64,000 nt of DNA from positions 62,001 to 126,000 of the forward strand of contig JBFXAJ010000007.1 of NCBI GenBank assembly GCA_050184415.1, given 5' to 3'. The notes beneath the pieces were generated by a model. The model was given only the letters and a program-made list of their open reading frames with translations. It searched no databases and was not told the DNA's origin. The position numbers and the translations under genes are program-made. Shown here piece by piece: positions 35,900 to 44,160 of the stretch. The DNA comes from JADLGL01 sp050184415. GTDB lineage: Bacteria > Pseudomonadota > Alphaproteobacteria > Rhizobiales > Kaistiaceae. Position 1 is the first letter of the stretch, and the number at the start of each line of letters is the position of its first letter.

Positions 35900-36981
35900 C
35901 GGAAATGCTTCGAGAGCTTCAGGCCCTGGGCCTGGTAGTGCGAGCCGATGCCCGAGCCGTAGAGGAAGCGCGGCCGCGCCGCCATGCGCTCGTAGACGAG
36001 CCGGCACACGATCTGCCCATGCTCCAGGATGAACGGGACCTCGTGGCTCCGCACTTCCATCACAGCCCGGCTCCCGCCGCCACCGGTCGCCGAATGGCCG
36101 AAGCCGGGATCGAAGAAGCCAGCATAATGGACCCGGAACTCGCCAACCAGCGGGTCGAACGGCACCATTTCGGCCGCATAGTCGGGCGGAACGTGCACCG
36201 CTTCGCGTGACACGAGGATGTAGAACTGGTCGGGGTCGAGGATCAGCGCCGGCTCGCCGCGCGCGATGATCGGGTCCCAGAAGTCGAGAAGTTCCTGTGC
36301 ACCGCGGGCATCGACGTCGATGACGCCGGTATGGCGCTTGGCGCGATAGCCGACGATCTGGCCCTCGGGCTGGCCGAGGTCGATCGACAGCACGAGCCCA
36401 TTGTCGATTTGGGCGTCGCCGGTCACCACCGCCGTTTCGCTGTGGAGCCGCTGCAATGAGGCGTCGTCGAGCCGGGCGCGGCCGCGCCGGAAGCGGATCT
36501 GCGAGAGCCGCGAGCCGGTGCGCAGGACGATCGGGAACGTCCGCGGCGAGACGTCGAGGTAGAGGGGGCCACGGTAGCCCGCGGGGACGCCGTCGAACAC
36601 CTGGGCGTTGTAGGTGTTGACGCGGGTGTAGATGTCGAGACGCCCCGGTGACGACTTCGGGTTCGCCGCCGCGGCGACTTCGGGCGGCAGCGAGAGCGCC
36701 TCCAGCAGCGGCACGATGTAGACGCAGCCGGTCTCGAGGACGGCGCCTCTCGTGAGGTCGATCTCGTGCAGCGTGAGCTTCGCCAGCCGCTCGCGCACGG
36801 TCGCCTTCCGGCCCGGGAGGAAACTTGCGCGAATGCGGATCGCCACGGCGCCGGCCCGGAGGTCGAGGCTCGCGGGCTGGATCTGGTCGTCGTCCAGCGG
36901 CCGGCCGATCACGATGGCGCCGGAAGCCACCAGCGCCTCGATCTCCTGTGCCGGGAGGATGCCCTCGCCCGCTACGTTCAT
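35896..36981 (-). CDS. dcd: 2'-deoxycytidine 5'-triphosphate deaminase, long two-domain form
   Basis: Converts dCTP to dUTP for thymidylate synthesis. The 361-residue protein is the long alphaproteobacterial type with two dUTPase/Dcd folds in tandem, twice the length of E. coli Dcd. The first domain has IQPASLDLRAG and NPKSSPGRLDIYTRV; the second has the hydrophobic-Gly region VHYAGFFDPGFGHS and FILEHGQIVCRLVYERM. An upstream ATG at 37038 would add 19 basic residues; the start at 36981 (MNVAGEGILPAQEI) fits the family. Divergent from the riboswitch-controlled metZ. Confidence 0.88.
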   Translation of the reverse strand: MNVAGEGILPAQEIEALVASGAIVIGRPLDDDQIQPASLDLRAGAVAIRIRASFLPGRKATVRERLAKLTLHEIDLTRGAVLETGCVYIVPLLEALSLPPEVAAAANPKSSPGRLDIYTRVNTYNAQVFDGVPAGYRGPLYLDVSPRTFPIVLRTGSRLSQIRFRRGRARLDDASLQRLHSETAVVTGDAQIDNGLVLSIDLGQPEGQIVGYRAKRHTGVIDVDARGAQELLDFWDPIIARGEPALILDPDQFYILVSREAVHVPPDYAAEMVPFDPLVGEFRVHYAGFFDPGFGHSATGGGGSRAVMEVRSHEVPFILEHGQIVCRLVYERMAARPRFLYGSGIGSHYQAQGLKLSKHFR

Positions 36982-37070
36982 GAAACGGCTCCCGCCCCGC
37001 ATGCCGCGAGGCTTAGCGGAGGAGGGATTTGACGCCAAGGCATAACGGGCGTAACAGCGTCGCCCATTCG

Positions 37071-37124
37071 ATCGTGGTCATTTGAGCCGGCCGGCTTGCA
37101 GCCACGTTAAACAAGTCGCTAAAG
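37071..37124 (+). ncRNA. SAM-II riboswitch aptamer upstream of metZ
   Basis: The segment contains CGTGG (37072-37076) pairing with CCACG (37102-37106), the conserved CTTGCAGCCACGTTAAA block and the downstream GCTAAAG (37118-37124) that forms the pseudoknot. These are the invariant features of the SAM-II (metA) class, known from alphaproteobacteria and placed in front of methionine synthesis genes. Binding of S-adenosylmethionine would reduce metZ expression. A terminator follows directly. Confidence 0.9.
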
Positions 37125-37142
37125 GGCCGGGGTGGACAGCAG

Positions 37143-37170
37143 CCCGGCCCCCATTTCGGCCGGGTTTTTT
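37143..37170 (+). terminator. Riboswitch-controlled intrinsic terminator
   Basis: CCCGGCC (37143-37149) pairs with GGCCGGG (37158-37164) across an 8-nt loop, followed by six T's (37165-37170). The left arm can instead pair with GGGCCGGG at 37124-37131, which shares its first base with the aptamer pseudoknot. This is a classical terminator/antiterminator switch between the SAM-II aptamer and the metZ ATG. Confidence 0.88.
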
Positions 37171-37188
37171 GTTGCCAGGAGAAGGTCG

Positions 37189-38376
37189 ATGGGGAAGCGG
37201 ACTGACGGGTGGAAGCCGGCCACGGTGCTGGTGCATGGCGGGACGGAGCGGTCGCAATTCGGCGAGACCTCCGAGGCGCTGTTTCTCACGCAGGGCTATG
37301 TCTACCCCTCCGCCGAAGCCGCCGAGGCGCGGTTCAACGGCGATGATCCCGGCTTTGTCTACTCTCGCTACGCCAACCCGACGGTCCGCATGTTCGAGGA
37401 GCGGATGGCGCTCCTCGAAGGCGCGGAGGATGCGCGGGCGACAGCCTCGGGCATGGCTGCGGTCTCGACGGCGCTGCTTTCCTTCCTCAAGGCGGGGGAC
37501 CACGTCGTCGCCGCCCGGGCACTGTTCGGCTCGTGCCTCTATATCGTCGAGGACCTCCTGCCGCGCTTCGGCGTGCAGTCGACGATCGTCGACGGCCTCG
37601 ACCTCGCGCAGTGGCAAGCCGCGGTGCGGCCGAACACCAAGGCGTTCTTCCTCGAAAGCCCCACCAATCCGACCCTCGAGATCCTCGACATATCGGCGAT
37701 CGCCGACATCGCCCACGATGCGGGCGCGCTGCTCGTCGTCGACAATGTCTTCGCGACTCCGCTGCAGCAGAGACCGCTCGAGCTTGGCGCCGACGTCGTC
37801 GTCTATTCCGCAACAAAACACATCGACGGCCAGGGGCGCTGTCTCGGCGGCGTCGTCCTCGGCACGGCGAAGTACATCGACACCGCGCACACTTTTCTGA
37901 AGCACACCGGGCCGAGCATGAGCCCGTTCAATGCGTGGGTCCTCCTGAAGGGTGTCGAGACCCTGCCGATCCGTGTCGCGGCGCAGACCGCCAATGCGGC
38001 CCGGCTCGCCGACGCCATCGCCGGCCATCCCGCGGTGGCCAAGGCGCTCTATCCCGGCCGCACCGACCACCCGCAATACGACCTCGCGCAGCGCCAGATG
38101 ACCGGCGCGTCGACCATGGTCGCCTTCGAGATGAAGGGCGGGAAGGCCGCCGCCTTCAAGGTCGCCAACGCGTTGAAGGTCATCTCGATCTCCAACAATC
38201 TCGGCGACGCCAAGAGCCTCATCACGCATCCGGCGACGACGACGCATCAGCGCCTCTCCGCGGAACTGCGCGCCCGGCTCGGCATTGGTGACGGCATGTT
38301 GCGTCTTTCGGCCGGCCTCGAGGACCCCGACGACCTCGTCGACGACATCACGGCAGCCCTCGACCAGGCTCGGTAG
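37189..38376 (+). CDS. metZ: O-succinylhomoserine sulfhydrylase
   Basis: PLP-dependent enzyme making homocysteine directly from O-succinylhomoserine and sulfide. The 395-residue protein begins KRTDGWKPATVLVHGGTERSQ and has YSRYANPTVRMFEERMALLEG, the PLP lysine in SATKHIDGQGRCLGG near residue 208, and LRLSAGLEDPDDLVDD at the C-terminus. These are typical of the MetZ branch of the Cys/Met metabolism family. The ribosome-binding site AGGAGAAGG lies 5-13 nt upstream. The SAM-II riboswitch and terminator control it, so SAM represses it. Confidence 0.95.
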   Translation: MGKRTDGWKPATVLVHGGTERSQFGETSEALFLTQGYVYPSAEAAEARFNGDDPGFVYSRYANPTVRMFEERMALLEGAEDARATASGMAAVSTALLSFLKAGDHVVAARALFGSCLYIVEDLLPRFGVQSTIVDGLDLAQWQAAVRPNTKAFFLESPTNPTLEILDISAIADIAHDAGALLVVDNVFATPLQQRPLELGADVVVYSATKHIDGQGRCLGGVVLGTAKYIDTAHTFLKHTGPSMSPFNAWVLLKGVETLPIRVAAQTANAARLADAIAGHPAVAKALYPGRTDHPQYDLAQRQMTGASTMVAFEMKGGKAAAFKVANALKVISISNNLGDAKSLITHPATTTHQRLSAELRARLGIGDGMLRLSAGLEDPDDLVDDITAALDQAR

Positions 38377-38444
38377 GACGCGGGGGCTGTTGTCAGCCGG
38401 AGGCGGCTGCTCTATCGCCGCTCAGGCAGGTTGCGTTCATCCGC

Positions 38445-38837
38445 ATGTACAGAGCAACAACGAGATCGATCCGGGTCACGGTGACGCCGAGCTACCTCGG
38501 GGACCGCTCGTCGCCGGGGGAGTCGCGCTACTACTGGGCCTACACGATCGAGATCGTGAATCTCGGCCTCGAGGTGGTGCAGCTCAAAGCGCGGGAGTGG
38601 CACATCACCGACGCGCTCGGCCGGCACCAGTCGGTCGTTGGCCCCGGCGTCGTCGGCGAGCAGCCCGTGCTGCAGCCCGGCGAAAGCTTCGAGTACACCA
38701 GCGGCTGCCCGCTGACGACGACGTCCGGGATCATGGTCGGGCACTACGAAATGCGCACCGAGGCTGGCGAGACCTTTACCGTCGACATCCCCGCCTTCTC
38801 GCTCGACGTTCCCAACGCCGAGCGCCAGCTCAACTGA
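38445..38837 (+). CDS. apaG: ApaG family protein
   Basis: A 130-residue single-domain beta-sandwich protein. RVTVTPSYLGDRSSP, YYWAYTIEIVNLG, WHITDALGRHQSV, GVVGEQPVLQPGESFEYTSG and GHYEMRTEAGETF are the standard ApaG landmarks. In enterobacteria it affects cobalt resistance and magnesium efflux; its molecular role is uncertain. It follows metZ by 68 bp, a gene order I recall from other Hyphomicrobiales. The 3' end overlaps the convergent flavoprotein gene by 8 bp. Confidence 0.93.
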   Translation: MYRATTRSIRVTVTPSYLGDRSSPGESRYYWAYTIEIVNLGLEVVQLKAREWHITDALGRHQSVVGPGVVGEQPVLQPGESFEYTSGCPLTTTSGIMVGHYEMRTEAGETFTVDIPAFSLDVPNAERQLN

Positions 38838-40023
38838 CGATCTCGCCGGACGGCGGCAATGCCCGCCGCTCGGCGGTGCCGTCGGGCTGCCGTTCGAGCC
38901 AGTCGAGGAAGGCTTTCCGGTCCATGTCCGAACCGCGGCGGCGGAAATAGACCCACTCCGCGAAAGCCCGCATCGGGGGCGTCGACAGCGCGAGGTTGAG
39001 GATCGCATTGGGCGGCGCGAGGTCGAGTGCCGCGCGCATGAGGCGCTTCAGCCGGAAATGCGGTACCTCGCGGGCGAGGATCGGGCCGGGATCGGGACCG
39101 CCGCTCTGGAGATGGTCCGCGATCAGCGCCGCGGCGCGGCGGCCCCAGCGGAAGGCGAGGCGGATGCCGCCGCCGGTGGCCGGCGAGACCCAGCCGGCGG
39201 CATCGCCGATCAGCATCGCGCCTTCGCCATGCGTCCGCCCGACCGGTCCGCCGGCGGGGATGAGGCCGCCGCGGCGGCCCACTTCCTTCAGACGGCTCCA
39301 GCCGAACAGGCCTTCGGTCCGGGCGAGGAAGGCGTCGAGGTCCGGGCGCCGGCCCCGCGTGGTCGCCGCGCCGATCTGGATCGTGTCCGGCCCGGGCGCC
39401 GCCCAGGCGATGTAGCCGGGCGCGATTTTCGAATCGACGAAGCAGTGGAGGAAGCGCGGGTCGACGGCATCGTCCAGCTCGAACTCGATCTCGACACCGA
39501 CGAGATGGCGCCTGTTCTGGCCAAGCCCGAGCGAGCGGGCAACGCGCGAGGTCGCGCCATCGGCGCCGACGAGGTAGCGCGTGCGAAGGCCGAGGCCCTC
39601 GATGACGTAGGTGCCGTTCTCGCGGGTCGCGCCCGTGAAACGCTGGCCGCAGAGGACCGTCGCGCCGGCCGCTTCCGCCTCGTGCGCCATCCAGCGCATG
39701 AGGTCGGCGGTGCGGGTGGTAAAGAAGGCATAGCCGGGCGAGAAGAGATCCATGCTCCGGAGGTTTGGCGCATAGAGCCGCACCCCCGGCACGCGCCGCG
39801 TGAGTTGCGACGGGATGTCGATCTCCTCGATCGCCTCGCGGACCAGGATGCCGCTGGTATGGATGCGGGCGCCGGGCTCGGGCTTGGCTTCGAGGACAAT
39901 GACGCGGAGGCCGCGCATCGCTGCGGTGCGCGCCGCGGTCAGGCCGGCAAAGCTCGCGCCGACAATGATGAGATCGGCATCGGTGGTTTGGGAGGCGGTT
40001 CCCGATCGCTTCATGCGGGCCAT
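38830..40023 (-). CDS. FAD-dependent oxidoreductase, geranylgeranyl reductase family
   Basis: A 397-residue flavoprotein. The N-terminus has the FAD dinucleotide motif DLIIVGASFAGLTAARTAA with the ribose-binding acid in VIVLEAKPEPG. A second FAD contact GAMLIGDAAGWVSPATGGGI (near residue 268) is the geranylgeranyl reductase-family hallmark. Such enzymes reduce isoprenoid double bonds in lipids, quinones or chlorophyll. No carotenoid or bacteriochlorophyll genes are in the window, so a lipid or quinone side chain is a guess. In-frame ATG at 40014 is an alternative start. Confidence 0.85.
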   Translation of the reverse strand: MARMKRSGTASQTTDADLIIVGASFAGLTAARTAAMRGLRVIVLEAKPEPGARIHTSGILVREAIEEIDIPSQLTRRVPGVRLYAPNLRSMDLFSPGYAFFTTRTADLMRWMAHEAEAAGATVLCGQRFTGATRENGTYVIEGLGLRTRYLVGADGATSRVARSLGLGQNRRHLVGVEIEFELDDAVDPRFLHCFVDSKIAPGYIAWAAPGPDTIQIGAATTRGRRPDLDAFLARTEGLFGWSRLKEVGRRGGLIPAGGPVGRTHGEGAMLIGDAAGWVSPATGGGIRLAFRWGRRAAALIADHLQSGGPDPGPILAREVPHFRLKRLMRAALDLAPPNAILNLALSTPPMRAFAEWVYFRRRGSDMDRKAFLDWLERQPDGTAERRALPPSGEIVS

Positions 40024-40100
40024 GCCGTGGTGAGGGGGAGCCTTTAAATCAGCCCGCCGATTGTGGCCTGATTCCGATCCCGCCGATAGCGTGAACGCAA

Positions 40101-41180
40101 CTACGGGTCCGGCCGCGATGCCGTCGGCAGCGCACCGCCTTCCTCGTCCGGCGAAGGCGCTTCGCCCGCGTCCTCCGTCGGCGCCGGATGCCGGAACTCC
40201 TGCGGGTCGAAATCATAGTGCTTGCCGCAGAACTCGCAGGTCACTCGGATCTTGCCGTCCTCGACGCTGGCTTCGATCGCCTCGGCGCTGAACTGGCGCA
40301 GCATCCCGCGGATGCGCTCCTCGTTGCAGTTGCATTTGTCGTGCACCGGCGTCGGCTCGAACACCCGCACGCCGCGCTCGTGGAACAGGCGATAGAGGAG
40401 GCGTTCTACCGGCACGTCATTGTCGAGGAGCTCGTGGTCCTCGATCGTGCCCATCAGCGACTGCGCCTCGAGCCAGGAATCGTCCTCGGCCGGCTCCGCG
40501 GCCTCGGTCGCGCCCTCGGGCGCATCGCCGCCGGGAAGATCCTTCTGCCGCATGCGGTCCGGCGCGGCGGGCATGAACTGGGCGAGGACGCCGCCGGCGC
40601 GCCAGTGGCGCTTGGCCTTGCCCTCCTCGCGGACCATCAGCTCGGCGGCGGCGAGGCGGATACGGGTCGGGATCTGCTCCGATTGGCGGAAATAGGTGTG
40701 CGCGACCTCCTCGAGGGAATTGCCCTCGAGGGCAACCACACCCTGGTAGCGGGCCATGTCGTCGCCCTGGTCGATGGTCATCGCCAGCATGCCCTTGCCG
40801 AGGAGGTTTCCCGGCGTCGCCGTGCCCTCCTTCTCCGCGGCTGAAACCATCGCGGCATTGAAGCGAGCGTAGGCTCTGAGGTCGCCGGGCGTCCGGAAAT
40901 CGACCACGAGGAGGTTCACCGGACCGTCGGTCTTGGTCTGCAGGATGAACCGGCCTTCGAACTTCAGCGACGAGCCGAGCAGCGTGACGAGGACGATGGC
41001 CTCGGCGACGAGCTTTGCGACCGGCGTCGGGTAGTCGTGGCGACCGAGGAGCTTGTCGAGCTCCGGCCCCATCTGGACCGCGCGGCCCCGCACGTCGAGG
41101 GCCTCGACCTGGAACGGCCTCACCGCATCATCGCCGGCCCTGCCTGCGATGTTCTGGATGATCGGCTGTTGCGAGATCAC
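40101..41180 (-). CDS. hslO: Redox-regulated chaperone Hsp33
   Basis: Holdase activated by oxidation and unfolding. The 359-residue protein has the Hsp33 N-terminal domain (LLVVDFRTPGDLRAYARF, GNLLGKGMLAMTIDQG, YQGVVALEGNSLEEVAHTYF) and the C-terminal zinc-binding switch with CNC (about 308-310) and CEFCGKHY (about 339-342), giving all four cysteines. A 25-residue acidic tail follows. Start is a GTG at 41180 that overlaps the argF stop as GTGA, so the chaperone is translated as the last gene of the argD-argF transcript. Confidence 0.94.
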   Translation of the reverse strand: MISQQPIIQNIAGRAGDDAVRPFQVEALDVRGRAVQMGPELDKLLGRHDYPTPVAKLVAEAIVLVTLLGSSLKFEGRFILQTKTDGPVNLLVVDFRTPGDLRAYARFNAAMVSAAEKEGTATPGNLLGKGMLAMTIDQGDDMARYQGVVALEGNSLEEVAHTYFRQSEQIPTRIRLAAAELMVREEGKAKRHWRAGGVLAQFMPAAPDRMRQKDLPGGDAPEGATEAAEPAEDDSWLEAQSLMGTIEDHELLDNDVPVERLLYRLFHERGVRVFEPTPVHDKCNCNEERIRGMLRQFSAEAIEASVEDGKIRVTCEFCGKHYDFDPQEFRHPAPTEDAGEAPSPDEEGGALPTASRPDP

Positions 41181-42094
41181 AGTCCCGGTCCGCCGAAGCA
41201 CCAGGCGAGGATGCCCTTCTGGACGTGCAGCCGGTTCTCGGCCTCGTCCCACACCACCGACTGCGGCCCGTCCATCACGGCGCCCTCGACCTCGTCGCCA
41301 CGGTGCGCGGGCAGGCAATGCATGAAGACGGCGCCGGGATTGGCGAGCGCCATCAGCCGGGTCGTGACCTGGTACGGTTTCAGGACGTTGTGGCGCCGCT
41401 CGCCGTCGGTGTCGCCCATCGACACCCAGGTGTCGGTGACGACGCAATCGACACCCGCCACCGCATGCTCGGGATCGTCGCCGAGATCGATGGTTGCGCC
41501 TTCATCGCGCGCCCAGGCCACGATTTCGGGGTCCGGCGCATATTCCGCCGGGGTCGCGATCCTGAGGCCGAAGCCGAAGCGCGGCGCGGCATGGATCCAG
41601 GAATGGAGGACGTTGCTGGACGAGCCGGTCCACGCGACCGTCTTCCCGCCGATGCCGCCGCGCTTCTCCTCGAACGTCATGATGTCAGCCATCACCTGGC
41701 ACGGATGCGACCGCCGCGTGAGGCCGTTGATGACCGGGATGCTGGCATTCTCCGCGAGCTCGGTCAGCTTCGCGACGTCGAGCGTCCGGATCATGATCGC
41801 GTCCACATAGCGCGACATGACGCGGGCGGTGTCGGCGATAGTCTCGCCGCGCCCGAGCTGCATCTCGGCACCCGTCAGCATGATGACGTCGCCGCCGAGT
41901 CCGCGCATCGCGAGGTCGAAGGACACGCGGGTCCGCGTCGACGGGTTCTCGAAGATCATCGCGAGCGTCTTGCCGGCCAGCGGCTTTTCGGCTGCGGGCG
42001 TGTTGCGCTCGGCCTTCCGCCGCCGGCTGTCACTGATGATGCCGGAAAGCGTCGCGCGATCGAAATCGGAAATGTCTAGGAAATGCCGGACCAT
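41177..42094 (-). CDS. argF: Ornithine carbamoyltransferase
   Basis: Makes citrulline from ornithine and carbamoyl phosphate in arginine synthesis. The 305-residue protein has the carbamoyl phosphate motif FENPSTRTRVSFD (about 49-61), the ornithine-binding HPCQVMAD near 130, a D-x-W-x-SMG motif in VTDTWVSMGD and the MHCLPAHRG signature near 265. It lies 10 bp downstream of argD and overlaps hslO by 4 bp. Confidence 0.97.
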   Translation of the reverse strand: MVRHFLDISDFDRATLSGIISDSRRRKAERNTPAAEKPLAGKTLAMIFENPSTRTRVSFDLAMRGLGGDVIMLTGAEMQLGRGETIADTARVMSRYVDAIMIRTLDVAKLTELAENASIPVINGLTRRSHPCQVMADIMTFEEKRGGIGGKTVAWTGSSSNVLHSWIHAAPRFGFGLRIATPAEYAPDPEIVAWARDEGATIDLGDDPEHAVAGVDCVVTDTWVSMGDTDGERRHNVLKPYQVTTRLMALANPGAVFMHCLPAHRGDEVEGAVMDGPQSVVWDEAENRLHVQKGILAWCFGGPGL

Positions 42095-42104
42095 TGACGC
42101 GGAC

Positions 42105-43298
42105 TCAGGCCAGGGCGGGCGCGGCGGCCGCTGCCTTGGTGAAGGCGGCTTCCATGCGGTTCACCGCCTCGTCGATATCGGTTTCGGTGACGATCAGCGG
42201 CGGCAGGAGGCGGATGACGTTGTCGCCGGCCATGACGCCGAGGAGACCCTCCTCGCGCATCGCGGCGAGGACGTCCTTGTTCGGGAGGACGCAATGGACG
42301 CCGAGGAGGAGCCCTTCGCCCCGCACCTCGTCGACCACCGTGCGATGGCCGTCGACGACGCCGGCAAGACGCTGCTTCAGGTAGAGCGCGATGCGCTGGA
42401 CATTGTCGAGGAAGCCGTCCGCGAGGACGACGTCCACCAGCGCGTTGCCGACCGCCATCGCCAGCGGATTGCCGCCGAAGGTCGAGCCGTGCGTTCCGGC
42501 GGTCATGCCCCTGGCCGCCTCGTCGGTCGCGAGGACCGCGCCGATCGGGAAGCCGCCGCCGAGGCCCTTGGCGACCGCGAGGATGTCGGGCGTTACGCCG
42601 GACCATTCATGGGCGAAGAATCGCCCCGTCCGGCCAACGCCGGTCTGGACCTCGTCGAGGATGAAGAGGAGCCCCTTGTCGTCGCAGATCCGGCGCAGCT
42701 CGCGCATCACCGAGCCGGGAACGCGGCGGACGCCGCCTTCGCCCTGCACGGGCTCGATCATGATCGCGGCCGTGCTGGGCCCGATGGCGCGCATGACCGC
42801 CTTGAGGTCGCCGAATTCGACCTGGTCGAAGCCGTCCGGGAGCGGATCGAACCCCTCGGTGTGCTTGGGGTTCTTGGCCGCGGCCAGGGTCGCGAGGGTC
42901 CGGCCGTGAAAGCTGCCGGTGAAGGTGATGATCCGGTTCCTCTCGGCGTGGCCGTTGGCGAAATGGTAGCGCCGAGCGGTCTTGATCGCGCCTTCGACGG
43001 CCTCGGCGCCGGAATTGGCGAAGAATACTTTGTCGGCAAAGCTTGCCGCGACCAGACGCTCGGCCAGACGCTCCTGCCCGGGGATGTGGAACGCATTGGA
43101 GACGTGCCAGAGCTTGTCGGCCTGCTCCTTGAGCGCGGCGACGAGCGCCGGATGGGCGTGGCCGAGCGCGTTGACGGCAATACCCGACGAGAAGTCGAGA
43201 TATTTTCGTCCGTCGCTCATCGTGAGCCAAACGCCCTCGCCGCTTTCAACGGTCAGAGGCACGCGGGAATAGGTATCGAACGTCGCCGACCCGGTCAT
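42105..43298 (-). CDS. argD: Acetylornithine aminotransferase
   Basis: PLP enzyme of the arginine pathway that can also act on succinyldiaminopimelate. The 397-residue class III aminotransferase has FANSGAEAVEGAIKTAR, FHGRTLATLAAAKNP, LLFILDEVQTGVGRTG and the PLP lysine in DILAVAKGLGGGFPIGAV near residue 250. Start chosen at ATG 43298 (MTGSATFDTYSRV); the frame is open to 43397 but would include the promoter and leader hairpin. Probable operon argD-argF-hslO, divergent from gcrA. Confidence 0.96.
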   Translation of the reverse strand: MTGSATFDTYSRVPLTVESGEGVWLTMSDGRKYLDFSSGIAVNALGHAHPALVAALKEQADKLWHVSNAFHIPGQERLAERLVAASFADKVFFANSGAEAVEGAIKTARRYHFANGHAERNRIITFTGSFHGRTLATLAAAKNPKHTEGFDPLPDGFDQVEFGDLKAVMRAIGPSTAAIMIEPVQGEGGVRRVPGSVMRELRRICDDKGLLFILDEVQTGVGRTGRFFAHEWSGVTPDILAVAKGLGGGFPIGAVLATDEAARGMTAGTHGSTFGGNPLAMAVGNALVDVVLADGFLDNVQRIALYLKQRLAGVVDGHRTVVDEVRGEGLLLGVHCVLPNKDVLAAMREEGLLGVMAGDNVIRLLPPLIVTETDIDEAVNRMEAAFTKAAAAAPALA

Positions 43299-43330
43299 CG
43301 GGCGCCCCTTCATCCGCCAGGCGCTGAAAA

Positions 43331-43358
43331 TCAAAAAGTGCCGCCGAGGGGCGACACT
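43331..43358 (-). promoter_or_regulatory. Terminator-like hairpin at the 5' end of the argD transcript
   Basis: On the minus strand AGTGTCGCC, loop CCTC and GGCGGCACT form a 9-bp stem with one G-U pair, followed by TTTTTGATTTT. It looks like an intrinsic terminator, yet it begins only about 4 nt after the predicted start site of argD and ends about 30 nt before the argD ATG. It may be a short attenuator or a 5' stabilising stem. Confidence 0.55.
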
Positions 43359-43368
43359 TCGCATGCAG

Positions 43369-43397
43369 TTTATCACGGCGGGGCCCGCGCGTGTCAA
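43369..43397 (-). promoter_or_regulatory. Sigma-70 promoter of argD
   Basis: Minus strand TTGACA (43397-43392), a 17-nt spacer and GATAAA (43374-43369); the overlapping TGATAA with a 16-nt spacer is equally possible. The predicted transcription start is near 43362, about 64 nt upstream of the argD ATG and immediately before the leader hairpin. Confidence 0.6.
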
Positions 43398-43456
43398 ATC
43401 AACGGGCCGCGGCGTAGGGACCGGTTCGAAGGCAGGATATGGGGGAAAACGCCGCC

Positions 43457-43590
43457 GACTCTTGTCACCGAGTCAGCGCCTATTGTAGCGTCCATCGTGT
43501 CAGGCACGACATATCGAGCGGCGGCACTCTGCATTCAAAGTAGCGAGTTGGCCGTGTCCCGAAGATCGGGACGCGATCGTGAATGGATTC
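43457..43590. promoter_or_regulatory. Three GANTC (CcrM) methylation sites upstream of gcrA
   Basis: GACTC at 43457-43461, GAGTC at 43470-43474 and GATTC at 43586-43590 lie within 160 bp of the gcrA ATG. CcrM methylates GANTC in alphaproteobacteria, and GcrA is known to act at promoters carrying such sites, so methylation-dependent control of gcrA is plausible. The rest of the 318-bp gcrA-argD gap shows no gene. Confidence 0.5.
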
Positions 43591-43616
43591 GAGGTCGGCA
43601 GGAAGGGAATTGGCCG

Positions 43617-44111
43617 ATGACATGGACCGACGAACGCGTCGAACTGCTGAAGAAGCTCTGGGCCGACGGGCTCTCGGCGAGCCAGATCGCCGGCGAGCTT
43701 GGCGGCGTCACCCGCAATGCCGTGATCGGCAAGGTCCATCGCCTGTCGCTCTCCGGCCGGGCCACCAAGCCTGCGGGCGGCATGGCGCGGCCGCGGCGTC
43801 CGAAGGCGATCCGGCCGCCACGCCAGCCGAGGCCGGTCACGGTCGGCAACACGGCGCTCAAGGTGGTGCCGGCGGCCCAACCGCGCCGGGTGGCGATCCC
43901 GATCGAAGACGTCGTCGTGCCGATTCCGCTGCGGGCCACGATCCTCACGCTCAACGACCGCACCTGCAAATGGCCGATCGGCGATCCGGCCGAGGAAAGC
44001 TTTTGCTTCTGCGGGCACGAGCCGCGCGCGTCATCGCCCTATTGCGAGTACCATGCGCGGGTCGCCTACCAGCCGCATGTCGAGCGGCGCCGGGATCGCG
44101 ACCTCGCGTAG
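43617..44111 (+). CDS. gcrA: GcrA cell cycle regulator
   Basis: Alphaproteobacterial sigma-70 cofactor acting at CcrM-methylated promoters. The 164-residue protein opens with the diagnostic MTWTDERVELLKKLWADGLS and the helix-turn-helix SASQIAGELGGVTRNAVIGKVHRLSLSGR (given here in pieces: SQIAGELG, NAVIGKVHRL). A basic Pro-rich linker follows, then the RNA polymerase-binding end with TLNDRTCKWPIGDP, FCFCGHEP and SSPYCEYHARVAYQP. GGAAGGGAATTGGCCG precedes the ATG. Downstream a 28-nt palindrome (44118-44145) probably ends its transcript. Confidence 0.96.
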   Translation: MTWTDERVELLKKLWADGLSASQIAGELGGVTRNAVIGKVHRLSLSGRATKPAGGMARPRRPKAIRPPRQPRPVTVGNTALKVVPAAQPRRVAIPIEDVVVPIPLRATILTLNDRTCKWPIGDPAEESFCFCGHEPRASSPYCEYHARVAYQPHVERRRDRDLA

Positions 44112-44117
44112 CCGCTT

Positions 44118-44145
44118 GTCGACGTCGGATGTTTCCGACCTCGAC
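44118..44145. repeat. Dispersed 28-nt palindrome, copy 3
   Basis: GTCGACGTCGGA, loop TGTT and TCCGACCTCGAC form a 12-bp stem with one mismatch. It begins 7 bp after the gcrA stop and lies between the convergent gcrA and DUF3429 genes. Arms and loop match the copies at 18245-18308 and 52067-52094. Confidence 0.75.
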
Positions 44146-44160
44146 CGGTGAGTGCACTCC

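Noticed and set aside
41817..43616. Upstream extension of the gcrA frame through argF and argD
   Set aside because: GcrA has a diagnostic MTWTDERVELL start at 43617; the extension is antisense to two certain genes.
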